A stretch of 64,000 nucleotides of DNA from Schleiferilactobacillus harbinensis DSM 16991 (GTDB taxonomy: Bacteria; Bacillota; Bacilli; Lactobacillales; Lactobacillaceae). Both the position numbers and the translations under genes were made by a program. How positions within the stretch are numbered: position 1 is the first letter of the stretch; the number at the start of each line of letters is the position of its first letter. The stretch spans positions 1-64,000 of the forward strand of contig NZ_AUEH01000006.1 in the NCBI RefSeq assembly GCF_000425885.1. The letters are read 5' to 3'. Below are positions 8,539 through 15,487 of this stretch, one piece after another. The notes beneath the pieces were generated by a model. The model was not told the origin of the DNA. It saw only the letters and a program-made list of their open reading frames with translations, and made no database searches.

Positions 8539-9981
8539 TTGGCCTTTGAAGGATTAACTGAACGACTCCAAAATGCTTTCAGCAAATTACGACGAAAGGG
8601 GAAAATCACCGAGAGCGACGTCCGCGATATGATGCGGGAAGTGCGGCTGGCGTTACTGGAAGCCGACGTTAACTTCACCGTCGTCAAGGACTTCGTGAAC
8701 ACGGTGCGTCAACGCGCCTTGGGCGCTGACGTCCTCGATTCCCTGACTCCCACGCAGCAAGTCTTGAAGATTGTTAACGAGGAACTGACGAAAGTCATGG
8801 GGGACACCGCGGTCCCGCTGAATAAGTCACCCCATATCCCCACGATCATCATGATGGTCGGGCTCCAGGGGGCTGGTAAAACAACCACCGCTGGCAAGTT
8901 AGCGCTGAAGCTGAAGAACGAAGAACATGCTCGCCCGCTGATGATTGCAGCGGATATTTATCGGCCGGCCGCTGTCGATCAGCTGGTCACGCTGGGTAAA
9001 CAGATCGATGTGCCGGTCTTTGAACAAGGCACCGACCACGATCCGGTGGATATTGTCAAAGCCGGCTTGGATCAAGCGGCGCTGCAAAAGAACGACTACG
9101 TCCTGATCGATACCGCCGGCCGATTGCAGATCGATGAGCAGTTGATGGACGAACTGGTACGGATCAAAGCGTTGGCCCACCCTGACGAAATTCTGCTGGT
9201 GGTCGATGCCATGACGGGGCAAAACGCAACCGAGGTGGCCAAAGGGTTCAATGACCAATTGGACATTACCGGCGTTGTCCTGACCAAGCTGGATGGCGAT
9301 ACTCGGGGCGGGGCAGCGCTGTCGATTCGCGCTGTCACCGGCAAACCGATCAAGTTCACGGGGCAGGGTGAAAAGCTGGAAGATCTGGATGTCTTCTATC
9401 CCGACCGGATGGCCAACCGTATTCTTGGCATGGGCGACATGATGACCCTGATCGAGAAAGCCCAAAAGGACTATGATGCCAACCAGGCTGAAAAAATGGC
9501 CGAAAAGATGCGGGAAAACACCTTTGACTTCAATGATTTCCTGGATCAAATGGGCCAGATTCAGAATATGGGTCCCGTTCAGGACTTAATGAAGATGATT
9601 CCTGGTCTGGCCAATAATCCAGCTGCTCAGAACTTGAATATCGGCGATAAGGACATTGACCACCTGAAGGCCATTGTCTATTCCATGACGCCCCAAGAGC
9701 GGGAGCAGCCGGAATTGCTGAACCCGTCCCGGCGTCGCCGGATCGCCGCCGGCAGCGGCCGCAGCGTCCAAGAAGTGAATCGGATGATCAAGCAGTTCAA
9801 CATGTCCAAGGAAATGATGCAGAAGATGTCCAAGGGCAACATGAGCGGCATGGAGGGCATGTTCGGCGGCGGCGTGCAAGGCAAGCTGGGCCAAATGGCC
9901 ATGCGCTCCATGGCCCGCAAGACGAAGAAGAACAAGAAGAAGCGGCTGAAGAACGTGAAGCGGTTTAAGACGCATAAATAG
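8539..9981 (+). CDS. ffh: Signal recognition particle protein Ffh (SRP54)
   Basis: A 480-residue GTPase subunit of SRP that binds signal sequences and 4.5S/scRNA. It starts at TTG 8539, eight to ten bases after GAGAAAGGA. The N domain is residues 1-90; G motifs follow with P-loop GLQGAGKTTTAGKLA near 112, DTAGR and TKLDGDTRGG. The M domain (from about 300) is Met-rich, with the RNA-binding segment RRRRIAAGSGRSVQEVN and a basic tail (KKNKKKRLKNVKRFKTHK) somewhat longer than in Bacillus. It is the last gene of the rnc operon; a new promoter for rpsP lies in the gap downstream. Confidence 0.97.
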   Translation: MAFEGLTERLQNAFSKLRRKGKITESDVRDMMREVRLALLEADVNFTVVKDFVNTVRQRALGADVLDSLTPTQQVLKIVNEELTKVMGDTAVPLNKSPHIPTIIMMVGLQGAGKTTTAGKLALKLKNEEHARPLMIAADIYRPAAVDQLVTLGKQIDVPVFEQGTDHDPVDIVKAGLDQAALQKNDYVLIDTAGRLQIDEQLMDELVRIKALAHPDEILLVVDAMTGQNATEVAKGFNDQLDITGVVLTKLDGDTRGGAALSIRAVTGKPIKFTGQGEKLEDLDVFYPDRMANRILGMGDMMTLIEKAQKDYDANQAEKMAEKMRENTFDFNDFLDQMGQIQNMGPVQDLMKMIPGLANNPAAQNLNIGDKDIDHLKAIVYSMTPQEREQPELLNPSRRRRIAAGSGRSVQEVNRMIKQFNMSKEMMQKMSKGNMSGMEGMFGGGVQGKLGQMAMRSMARKTKKNKKKRLKNVKRFKTHK

Positions 9982-9997
9982 GCAGATTTCTACCCTG

Positions 9998-10040
9998 TCA
10001 AGAAAAACCTCTTTACAGCCCGTCGTTTTCTTGATATAGT
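9998..10040 (+). promoter_or_regulatory. rpsP promoter overlapped by an inverted repeat
   Basis: TTTACA (10012-10017), 17-base spacer, TATAGT (10035-10040), correctly placed for rpsP. An inverted repeat, TCAAGAAAA(A)C at 9998-10008 against GTTTTCTTGA at 10025-10034, brackets the -35 and reaches the -10. No T-run follows the second arm, so it is not a normal terminator of ffh. It could be an operator or a weak terminator. Confidence 0.65.
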
Positions 10041-10073
10041 ATTCCCTGTTAATAACTCAAGGAGGTGGATTCA

Positions 10074-10349
10074 TTGTCCGTTAAAATTCGTTTGACGCGC
10101 ATGGGTTCGAAACGTAAGCCATTTTACCGTTTAGTCGTTGCTGATTCACGTTCACCGCGGGACGGCCGCTTCATCGAAGAAGTTGGTTACTACAACCCGT
10201 TGACTGAACCGAAGACCCTGAAGATCGAAGAAGACAAGATCATGGACTGGCTGCAAAAGGGTGCGCAACCCTCTGACACCGTTCGTAACTTGTTATCGAC
10301 TCAAGGCGTCATGAAGAAGTACCACGAAGCCCGTTTCGCTAAGAAGTAA
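10074..10349 (+). CDS. rpsP: 30S ribosomal protein S16
   Basis: A 91-residue small-subunit protein beginning [20 protein letters not shown], the S16 signature, with [12 protein letters not shown] following. It starts at TTG 10074, preceded by a near-perfect AAGGAGGTGG; the frame is open a little further upstream but the protein aligns from here. Length and sequence are standard. It has its own promoter (10012-10040) and is followed after five bases by the KH protein gene. Confidence 0.97.
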   Translation: MSVKIRLTRMGSKRKPFYRLVVADSRSPRDGRFIEEVGYYNPLTEPKTLKIEEDKIMDWLQKGAQPSDTVRNLLSTQGVMKKYHEARFAKK

Positions 10350-10354
10350 GGCGT

Positions 10355-10603
10355 ATGGTAGATATCGAACATTTGATTCGTTCTCTGGTGACCCCTTTGG
10401 TCAATGAACCGGACGCGATTCAGATCAACCGCCGGGAGACCGAGAGCTTCATGGAATTCGATTTACGAGTGGCCGACGCCGATGTCGGTCGCGTGATCGG
10501 CAAACAAGGCCGCATTGCGCAAGCTATTCGCACGATCGTTTATTCCGTCCGCAGCCCTTACGACAAGCGGGTCCGGTTGAACATTGTCGATCAGAATTCA
10601 TAA
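10355..10603 (+). CDS. khpA: KH-domain RNA-binding protein KhpA (YlqC)
   Basis: An 82-residue single KH domain with the GxxG loop in GRVIGKQGR (about residues 46-54). In Firmicutes KhpA forms a dimer with KhpB (Jag/EloR), binds many RNAs and affects cell elongation and division. It sits directly behind rpsP, as in other Firmicutes, where rimM and trmD normally follow; here a terminator and a tnpB element separate it from rimM. Confidence 0.93.
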   Translation: MVDIEHLIRSLVTPLVNEPDAIQINRRETESFMEFDLRVADADVGRVIGKQGRIAQAIRTIVYSVRSPYDKRVRLNIVDQNS

Positions 10604-10610
10604 TATGGAG

Positions 10611-10640
10611 CGGGTTGCCCAAGCGGCTGCCCGTTTTTTT
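10611..10640 (+). terminator. Terminator after khpA
   Basis: An imperfect stem built on CGGGTTGC and GCTGCCCG (one mismatch and one G-T pair) is followed by seven T. A closely similar stem follows trmD at 13492, suggesting a shared terminator type. Confidence 0.75.
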
Positions 10641-10647
10641 GAATATT

Positions 10648-10675
10648 AAGGAGGAGCGGAATGATTGCTGATTAA
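10648..10675 (+). other. Strong RBS with a four-codon open frame before the tnpB element
   Basis: AAGGAGGAG (10648-10656) precedes ATG 10661, which reads M-I-A-D and then TAA at 10673. The ribosome binding site is better than that of rimM, the next housekeeping gene downstream. It may be the 5' stump of a gene cut by insertion of the tnpB element, or a leader peptide. Neither can be shown here. Confidence 0.3.
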
Positions 10676-10799
10676 AGGATCAAATGTAAGCATCGATAAT
10701 CAAGGGCCATCAAGATCCTGGGCGTTTTTTATCACGTAATACAGCTTCTCTGGATGAATCTTGATTCGAAGCAGCCGAGCACGGAAGGAGACAAACACA

Positions 10800-10843
10800 C
10801 ATTCGATTCGGTATCCTTGAAATATAAGGAGGTGAATCGAATG
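10800..10843 (+). promoter_or_regulatory. Hairpin covering the tnpB RBS and start codon
   Basis: CATTCGATTC (10800-10809) pairs perfectly with GAATCGAATG (10834-10843), whose last three bases are the tnpB start codon. An inner TCCTT/AAGGA stem (10814-10818 with 10826-10830) takes up most of the ribosome binding site, with a 7-base loop. Both initiation signals are therefore hidden in the folded RNA. Confidence 0.7.
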
Positions 10844-12046
10844 CCAATCAAAACACACAAGATACGGATCTATCCCAACGCCGAGATGGCCACGGTCATC
10901 ATTGAGCTGATGGACTATAACCGTTTTTGCTGGAACAAAGGTTTGGCCGCATGGAATGACATGTATGACGCGTCATTAGACATGGCAAACAAGAAATTGC
11001 GTCCTAGCGAATGCAAAGTCCGAGACGAGCTGGTGAAGAACAAAACCGACTGGCAGCATCAGTTTTCAGCACGAGTGCTCCAAACCGCTGTCCACCGGCT
11101 GCATCAAGCTTGGCAGAATTTCTTCAATCCCGCTATGCCGGACGCTCACAAGCCTAAGTTCCATCATAAGTGGGATCCCAAGCAAAGCTTTACAACGGAT
11201 CGAGCGGTTATTACCGGCAAGTACCTGACCTTGGATCGGCCGCACGCAGCCAGCCATCGGTTCAGCGCTATTAAGATGGCGGAAGAATTACGTTTTACTG
11301 GCGAGATCAAAACCGTGACGATAACCAAGCGCGGGAAAAAGTTCTACGCCAGTGTCAACGTATTGGTTGAAGATACCCCACATCCGGCTTTCTATGACTC
11401 CTGGGACATCGTCGGCATTGATGTGAACGTGGGCCATATCCGCTGGAACGGCGGGGACGTCAACACCTTCACACCACGCATGGCAGCGCTGCATCAACGC
11501 ATCAAATATTACCAAAAGTGTCTAAACCGGAAACGGCGGAGAAACCCCAGCGACTACCGGTCCAAGACCTATCAGCGGATTACAGCAAAGATGAACCGCG
11601 CCTATGAGCAGGTACATGCGTTGCAGGATGATCTGATTCACAAATTCAGCCACATGATTATAAAGAATTATCCTGTTCCCTGTTTAGAGGATCTGGATGT
11701 CCACAGGATGATGATGGACGGGAAGAAAGTCAAAGGTCTTCAGCGCGGTCTCTTTCGCCGCTTGCGCACAGCAATCGAGTACAAGGCAGCTTGGCATCAC
11801 CGCAATTTGGTGATTGCCAATCGTTTCTTCCCGTCAACGCAGCGCTGTTCAAACTGCGGCTGCATCAAAACCAAGGAAAGCTATGGCGGTAAGATGACGC
11901 TTCAAGGCGACAGCATTTACCACCAGCATGACGTTTACCGCTGTTACGAGTGCGGTCTTGTCATTGACCGAGACGATAACGCTGTGCAAAACTTGATTCA
12001 GTATGTGGCGGGGCTTACGCCGGAATGGGAAACCGTTCAGAGATGA
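10841..12046 (+). CDS. tnpB: TnpB RNA-guided endonuclease, IS200/IS605 group
   Basis: A 401-residue protein of the OrfB/TnpB family, the ancestors of Cas12. Well-studied members use a guide RNA (omega RNA) made from the 3' end of their own element to cut DNA beside a short motif, helping the element persist. N-terminal helix-turn-helix region (about 1-45); RuvC residues D194 (GIDVNVG), E283 (CLEDLDV) and D378/D379 (IDRDDNAVQN) all present; zinc ribbon C336-x2-C339 and C368-x2-C371 intact. No frameshift or stop, so it could be active. Start ATG 10841 follows AAGGAGGTG; an in-frame ATG at 10754 lacks a site and precedes the TnpB homology. Confidence 0.93.
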   Translation: MPIKTHKIRIYPNAEMATVIIELMDYNRFCWNKGLAAWNDMYDASLDMANKKLRPSECKVRDELVKNKTDWQHQFSARVLQTAVHRLHQAWQNFFNPAMPDAHKPKFHHKWDPKQSFTTDRAVITGKYLTLDRPHAASHRFSAIKMAEELRFTGEIKTVTITKRGKKFYASVNVLVEDTPHPAFYDSWDIVGIDVNVGHIRWNGGDVNTFTPRMAALHQRIKYYQKCLNRKRRRNPSDYRSKTYQRITAKMNRAYEQVHALQDDLIHKFSHMIIKNYPVPCLEDLDVHRMMMDGKKVKGLQRGLFRRLRTAIEYKAAWHHRNLVIANRFFPSTQRCSNCGCIKTKESYGGKMTLQGDSIYHQHDVYRCYECGLVIDRDDNAVQNLIQYVAGLTPEWETVQR

Positions 12047-12119
12047 TTTCTAGTCGGCATTGTGTGCTCCATACTCGTCTGATCCCAATCAGACGGGGGT
12101 GCCGGCAATTACGAAATTG
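12047..12119 (+). ncRNA. Candidate omega-RNA 3' end / right-end hairpins of the tnpB element
   Basis: Immediately after the tnpB stop are two hairpins: CGTCTGAT-CCCA-ATCAGACG (12076-12095, eight perfect pairs) and CAATT-ACGA-AATTG (12106-12119). In studied systems the omega RNA scaffold overlaps the end of tnpB and the right end, and the guide is the sequence just beyond it. The placement fits, but the exact end, and hence the guide, cannot be fixed without comparing copies. Confidence 0.45.
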
Positions 12120-12213
12120 ACTAAACACACTGTACTCTTAATGGTCTAAATCTAAAGTGCCACCATAGATCAGATGTGTATACATTTGAGTACGTTTTAG
12201 AAAGCAGAGAAAA

Positions 12214-12732
12214 ATGACGCAATTATTCCGGGTCGGCGAAATCGTCAATACCCAGGGCATCAAAGGCGAAGTCCGGGTCCTAACCGTGACCGACTTTCCC
12301 GAGGAACGGTTCCAACCTGGCAGCCAGCTGGTTGTCGGCCAGTCCGCTGCGACAGCCGCCACACCGGTCACTGTTGAAAGTGCGCGGCCGCATAAGCAGT
12401 TCATGCTGTTGAAATTTGTCGGCATCGATTCGATCAATGACGCCGAACCGCTAAAGAAGCAAACACTCTTTGTTTCTGACGCTGAACAGGGTGACTTAGC
12501 TGAAGGTGAATTCTATTACCGGCAGATCATCGGGTTAACCGTCCTTGAAGAAGAGACCGGCGAAGAGCTGGGCACCGTGCGCGAGATCCTCTCCCCAGGG
12601 GCTAACGACGTATGGGTGGTGGCTAAAGCTGGGACACCGGACCTGTTGATTCCCTACATCCCCCAAGTCGTGCATCGCGTTGATTTGGCTGCGGGTAAAG
12701 TGTACGTCGAGTTAATGGAAGGGATGCGGTAA
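12214..12732 (+). CDS. rimM: Ribosome maturation factor RimM
   Basis: A 172-residue 16S processing factor that binds S19 and helps mature the 30S head. The N-terminal half has the RimM opening [18 protein letters not shown]; the C-terminal PRC-barrel half carries GANDVWVV and LIPYIPQVV. It is coupled to trmD one base downstream, the classical pair. Its ribosome binding site is weak (around AGCAGAG before ATG 12214), unlike most genes here, and it is now separated from rpsP-khpA by the tnpB element, so its upstream signals may have been replaced on insertion. I see no convincing promoter between 12047 and 12213. Confidence 0.95.
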   Translation: MTQLFRVGEIVNTQGIKGEVRVLTVTDFPEERFQPGSQLVVGQSAATAATPVTVESARPHKQFMLLKFVGIDSINDAEPLKKQTLFVSDAEQGDLAEGEFYYRQIIGLTVLEEETGEELGTVREILSPGANDVWVVAKAGTPDLLIPYIPQVVHRVDLAAGKVYVELMEGMR

Positions 12733-12733
12733 G

Positions 12734-13480
12734 ATGCGCGTTGATGTGTTGACCCTGTTTCCGGATATGTTCGCCACCTTGCATCAGTCCCTATTGGGCA
12801 AAGCCCTGGAGAAGGAATTGTGGCAGCTGAACGTCGTGAACTTTCGCGACTACACCCACGATAAACACCAGCACGTGGATGATACGCCCTATGGCGGCGG
12901 GGCCGGCATGCTGCTGAAGCCGGAACCGATTTATGAGGCCATGGATGCCCTGCCCAAGCTGCCCAAGCGCCGGGTGATCCTGCTGGATCCAGCCGGGCGG
13001 CAGTTTAACCAGACGGTGGCCGATGAGTGGTCCCAAAGCGAGCAGCTCGTCTTTATCTGCGGTCACTACGAGGGCTATGATGAACGCATCCGCGGGCTGG
13101 TCACCGAGGAGGCCTCGCTGGGCGACTTTGTCATCACCGGCGGGGAACTGGCCGCCATGACCATGATTGACGCCACTGTGCGCCTGCTGCCTGGTGTATT
13201 GGGCAACGAAGATTCACCAATCACCGATTCCTTTGCGACGGGTTTGTTGGAATATCCCCAATACACTCGCCCGCCGGAATATCGGGGGATGAAGGTGCCG
13301 GAGGTGCTGATGAATGGCGACCACGGCAAGATTGGGCGCTGGCGGTATAAAGAGGCGTTACGCCGCACTCTGGAACGCCGACCGGATTTATTGCGGGACT
13401 ATCCGCTGGATAAGATGGGGCGCGAGCTGCTGCGGGAGGTTAAGGAAGAAGAAAATACGCACGAGATTGATGACCAGTGA
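12734..13480 (+). CDS. trmD: tRNA (guanine-N1)-methyltransferase TrmD
   Basis: A 248-residue SPOUT methyltransferase that makes m1G37 in tRNAs reading CNN codons, preventing +1 frameshifting. It opens [13 protein letters not shown]; the trefoil-knot SAM site is seen as [25 protein letters not shown] and LLPGVLGN. The ATG is one base after the rimM stop. The usual downstream neighbour, rplS, is 2 kb away beyond a membrane-protein block, and a terminator follows directly. Confidence 0.97.
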   Translation: MRVDVLTLFPDMFATLHQSLLGKALEKELWQLNVVNFRDYTHDKHQHVDDTPYGGGAGMLLKPEPIYEAMDALPKLPKRRVILLDPAGRQFNQTVADEWSQSEQLVFICGHYEGYDERIRGLVTEEASLGDFVITGGELAAMTMIDATVRLLPGVLGNEDSPITDSFATGLLEYPQYTRPPEYRGMKVPEVLMNGDHGKIGRWRYKEALRRTLERRPDLLRDYPLDKMGRELLREVKEEENTHEIDDQ

Positions 13481-13491
13481 TCCAATGAAAA

Positions 13492-13526
13492 CGGGCAATT
13501 GCCAAAGCGGCAGCTACCCGTTTTTC
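13492..13526 (+). terminator. Terminator after trmD
   Basis: Imperfect stem CGGGCAATTGCC / GGCAGCTACCCG around a short AAAGC loop, followed by TTTTT, 11 bases after the trmD stop. Confidence 0.75.
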
Positions 13527-13527
13527 G

Positions 13528-13545
13528 TGTGACAATCTTGTCACA
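13528..13545 (+). promoter_or_regulatory. Perfect 8-bp palindrome just upstream of a -35 box
   Basis: TGTGACAA-TC-TTGTCACA ends four bases before the -35 (13550) of the membrane-protein cluster. Its shape resembles a regulator operator of the TGTGA-N-TCACA type, but the spacing of the half sites (8) differs from the 6 of classical CRP/FNR sites. Regulator unknown. Confidence 0.45.
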
Positions 13546-13549
13546 TGCC

Positions 13550-13579
13550 TTGACGCTGTCTTTCGGTAATGCGTATCCT
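13550..13579 (+). promoter_or_regulatory. Promoter of the small membrane-protein cluster
   Basis: TTGACG (13550-13555), 18-base spacer, TATCCT (13574-13579), about 28 bases before the first start codon. The same -35 hexamer and spacer length recur at 14604 in the cluster. Confidence 0.6.
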
Positions 13580-13607
13580 AGACGGTAGAAGAAAAATGGT
13601 CTAGGGA

Positions 13608-14018
13608 ATGTTTGGAACTCATCGAAGGGTAGTGGTTCCAACGAAAAAGCATTTAGTCATTATTGGTATTTTAGAAGTTTTGTACGGCGCCGTGTTTACC
13701 CTGTCGCCATTGTTCTCCTTTGACGGCAGTCGTTTTTCCTTTGACCTGGCCTTGTTTCTTACCGGGGCGGCATTGAATTGGGGACTGCTCATTTATAATG
13801 TAGTGGCCGTTTTTCTAGATCGCAAACATGCTGGTCTGTATGCCATCTTTCCAGTTGCCTGGATTCTCATGATGGCGGCCGAGATGATGTTGTATAACAA
13901 TCGTGCATTGGCGCCGCTGTTTACTTACGGGCATCCCATTTTTACAATTCTCCTCGGTGTTTCCTTAATTATTATCTGGCGTCGGGGAGCACATAAAGTC
14001 ATGGCTCCCGCGCGTTAG
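13608..14018 (+). CDS. Membrane protein, first of three paralogues
   Basis: A 136-residue protein with four hydrophobic segments (about 14-32, 42-65, 70-90 and 102-124). Its central motif DRKHAGLYAIFPV recurs as DRTHAGIYLIFPI in the next protein and DRRNRWLYWVPII in the third, so the three are diverged tandem copies. No function is recognised. Start ATG 13608 has only a weak site (TAGGGA); GTG 13632 would give a shorter protein beginning just before the first helix. It lies between trmD and rplS, an order normally uninterrupted. Confidence 0.55.
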   Translation: MFGTHRRVVVPTKKHLVIIGILEVLYGAVFTLSPLFSFDGSRFSFDLALFLTGAALNWGLLIYNVVAVFLDRKHAGLYAIFPVAWILMMAAEMMLYNNRALAPLFTYGHPIFTILLGVSLIIIWRRGAHKVMAPAR

Positions 14019-14043
14019 GTTGTTTTGCGGAAAGGAAATATCA

Positions 14044-14586
14044 ATGAACAAGCAGATGCGGATCGTGGGTATTCTTGAACTGATTTTCAGTATTGCTTTC
14101 GTGCTGCTGATTCCTGCCCAACACGGCAGCAGCACGGTGTTTATCTTGAGCTTGTTGATCGGTGGGGCGCTGCTGGTCATTTTGCCGATCGCGACGATTA
14201 TCGCCGCGGTCCGCGACCGCACTCATGCAGGCATTTATCTGATTTTTCCGATTTTGTTAGCCGTTATTCTATTGCTTCATGGTGCGTTGGAGACCGAGTT
14301 CGAGATGGTCCTGGACTATGGCTTGCCGGTAGTGGCGGCGGTTTTGGGCGCAATAATGATTTTTCTTAGCCAACGGGAGAAGAAGGGCACACCGGCGGAA
14401 AATGTGGCCCGCTATTATCGGTTGCTGCCGATCGTGGGCATTGTCACCAGCGTGGTTTTGATTGCACTGGTGCGTCTGGTCAATGGTTATGTATCCTGGC
14501 TGGGCTATCTTTACTGCTTGTTGCCGATCGTTGTTTACTCCGGGTTATCTCTGGTACATCGGTGGCGGCACACGCCTAATCAATAG
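14044..14586 (+). CDS. Membrane protein, second paralogue
   Basis: A protein of 180 residues from ATG 14044, which follows GGAAAGGAAA by a good distance. About five hydrophobic segments. The first helix region (MRIVGILELIFSIAFVLL) aligns with that of the upstream protein (LVIIGILEVLYGAVF), and the loop DRTHAGIYLIFPI is the shared motif. It lies 25 bases after the upstream stop with no promoter between, so the two form one unit. Function unknown. Confidence 0.6.
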   Translation: MNKQMRIVGILELIFSIAFVLLIPAQHGSSTVFILSLLIGGALLVILPIATIIAAVRDRTHAGIYLIFPILLAVILLLHGALETEFEMVLDYGLPVVAAVLGAIMIFLSQREKKGTPAENVARYYRLLPIVGIVTSVVLIALVRLVNGYVSWLGYLYCLLPIVVYSGLSLVHRWRHTPNQ

Positions 14587-14603
14587 ACGGCGAAGCGTTT
14601 CCA

Positions 14604-14633
14604 TTGACGATTTGTCCTGGCGCACCGTATAAT
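14604..14633 (+). promoter_or_regulatory. Promoter of the third paralogue
   Basis: TTGACG (14604-14609), 18-base spacer, TATAAT (14628-14633), 73 bases before the start at 14707. Confidence 0.7.
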
Positions 14634-14706
14634 TTTCTTGAGTGTGGGACTTTCTGATAACTGCTGGCTCGGTGGCCGCTGGTATGCGGCAGAAAGCGTG
14701 TGGACA

Positions 14707-15141
14707 ATGGGGAAAAATCAAATTCGGCTGTTGGTGATGGGTATTTTGCTCGCTGTCTTTGGCGCGTTCTCCACGCTCAACGCGGCGTTTACCCTCGTCA
14801 GCGTACCGTTGAGCATGACTCATATGGAACGCGACCTTTTAATTACTCTTCTGATTGGCGCAATCATTGGCCTGCTCATGATTCTGGTGCTGATTGCCAG
14901 TTTCGTGTTCGGTATTTATGACCGGCGCAATCGCTGGCTGTATTGGGTGCCAATAATCGTACTGGCGGTGGTCGGGATTATCACGATCAAATGGCCGCTG
15001 CCGGCCGTTCTCCAGTCTGAATATCTGGGGACAGTGCCAATCCTGTTGTGGGGTGTTTGGATGATTTTGCGGGCGGTTCAGAACAAGGTCAGCCCGGATC
15101 CAAGCCAACAGCAACGATATCCTAAGCCTGTCGGACGCTAG
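14707..15141 (+). CDS. Membrane protein, third paralogue
   Basis: A protein of 144 residues when started at ATG 14707, just before MGKNQIRLLVMGILLAVFGAF; the frame opens at 14638 but the upstream residues (with WLGGRWYAAESVW) do not resemble the paralogues. Four hydrophobic segments, the shared motif as DRRNRWLYWVPII, and a polar C-terminal tail. It has its own promoter at 14604. The weak ribosome binding site leaves GTG 14698 as an alternative start. Function unknown. Confidence 0.55.
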   Translation: MGKNQIRLLVMGILLAVFGAFSTLNAAFTLVSVPLSMTHMERDLLITLLIGAIIGLLMILVLIASFVFGIYDRRNRWLYWVPIIVLAVVGIITIKWPLPAVLQSEYLGTVPILLWGVWMILRAVQNKVSPDPSQQQRYPKPVGR

Positions 15142-15169
15142 CCGCCGCAGCGAGAAGGAGAGCTATCCG

Positions 15170-15364
15170 ATGACACTCATCAAGTTTCTGCTCAATGCCG
15201 TAACAGTTATCGCCGCGTTGATCACCATAGTTGGAAACGCGTGGATTCTGTTCGCTACTATTCGGAAAATTCCCGTTTCCCGCCGAGCGAGCGTCATTTC
15301 ATTTGTCTCGCTCATTGTCATGGTGGTCATGAGCGTGGTGCTGGACTGGCTGCATTGGCGTTAA
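15170..15364 (+). CDS. Small two-helix membrane protein
   Basis: A 64-residue protein with two hydrophobic helices (about 5-29 and 39-57) joined by a basic loop (RKIPVSRR). GAGAAGGAGAG precedes ATG 15170 at a good distance, and codon use is like its neighbours, so it is probably expressed. No similarity recognised. It lies 28 bases after the third paralogue and probably shares its transcript. Confidence 0.55.
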   Translation: MTLIKFLLNAVTVIAALITIVGNAWILFATIRKIPVSRRASVISFVSLIVMVVMSVVLDWLHWR

Positions 15365-15371
15365 CCCTGCA

Positions 15372-15400
15372 TTGCGCCCACCCCGAATCTATGCTATAGT
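15372..15400 (+). promoter_or_regulatory. rplS promoter
   Basis: TTGCGC (15372-15377), 17-base spacer, TATAGT (15395-15400) with an extended TG two bases upstream of the -10. Confidence 0.7.
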
Positions 15401-15406
15401 TTTAAC

Positions 15407-15487
15407 CTGTGATTGTGTGTCACAACAGCAACGATATTCCGCTGCGAAGGATCAGGCGCATGAATACCGGAATAAGGAGAAATTTTG
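15407..15487 (+). ncRNA. Ribosomal protein L19 leader (putative)
   Basis: An 80-base leader between the rplS promoter and start. It contains TGTGA/TCACA (15408-15412 with 15420-15424) and a nested stem ATTCCG/CGGAAT (15436-15441 with 15468-15473) enclosing TGCG/CGCA (15443-15446 with 15457-15460). The stem ends one base before the AAGGA ribosome binding site. L19 leaders, a known Firmicutes autoregulatory RNA family, occupy this position. Family membership is inferred from position and fold only. Confidence 0.5.

Larger units (their letters stand above)
10800..12119 (+). mobile_element. tnpB-only IS200/IS605-group element (ends uncertain)
   Basis: A single tnpB gene with no tnpA transposase nearby, flanked by hairpins: 10800-10843 over the start codon, and 12076-12095 plus 12106-12119 downstream. 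It lies between khpA and rimM, which are usually close. Elements of this group have no terminal inverted repeats and make no target duplication, so the true ends cannot be read directly. The left end may lie anywhere between about 10673 and 10800, the right end between about 12095 and 12200. Confidence 0.65.

Noticed and set aside
10676-10740. Second terminator upstream of tnpB (GGCC...GGGC followed by T6 at about 10725)
   Set aside because: The stem has at most four pairs with a bulge; too weak to call.
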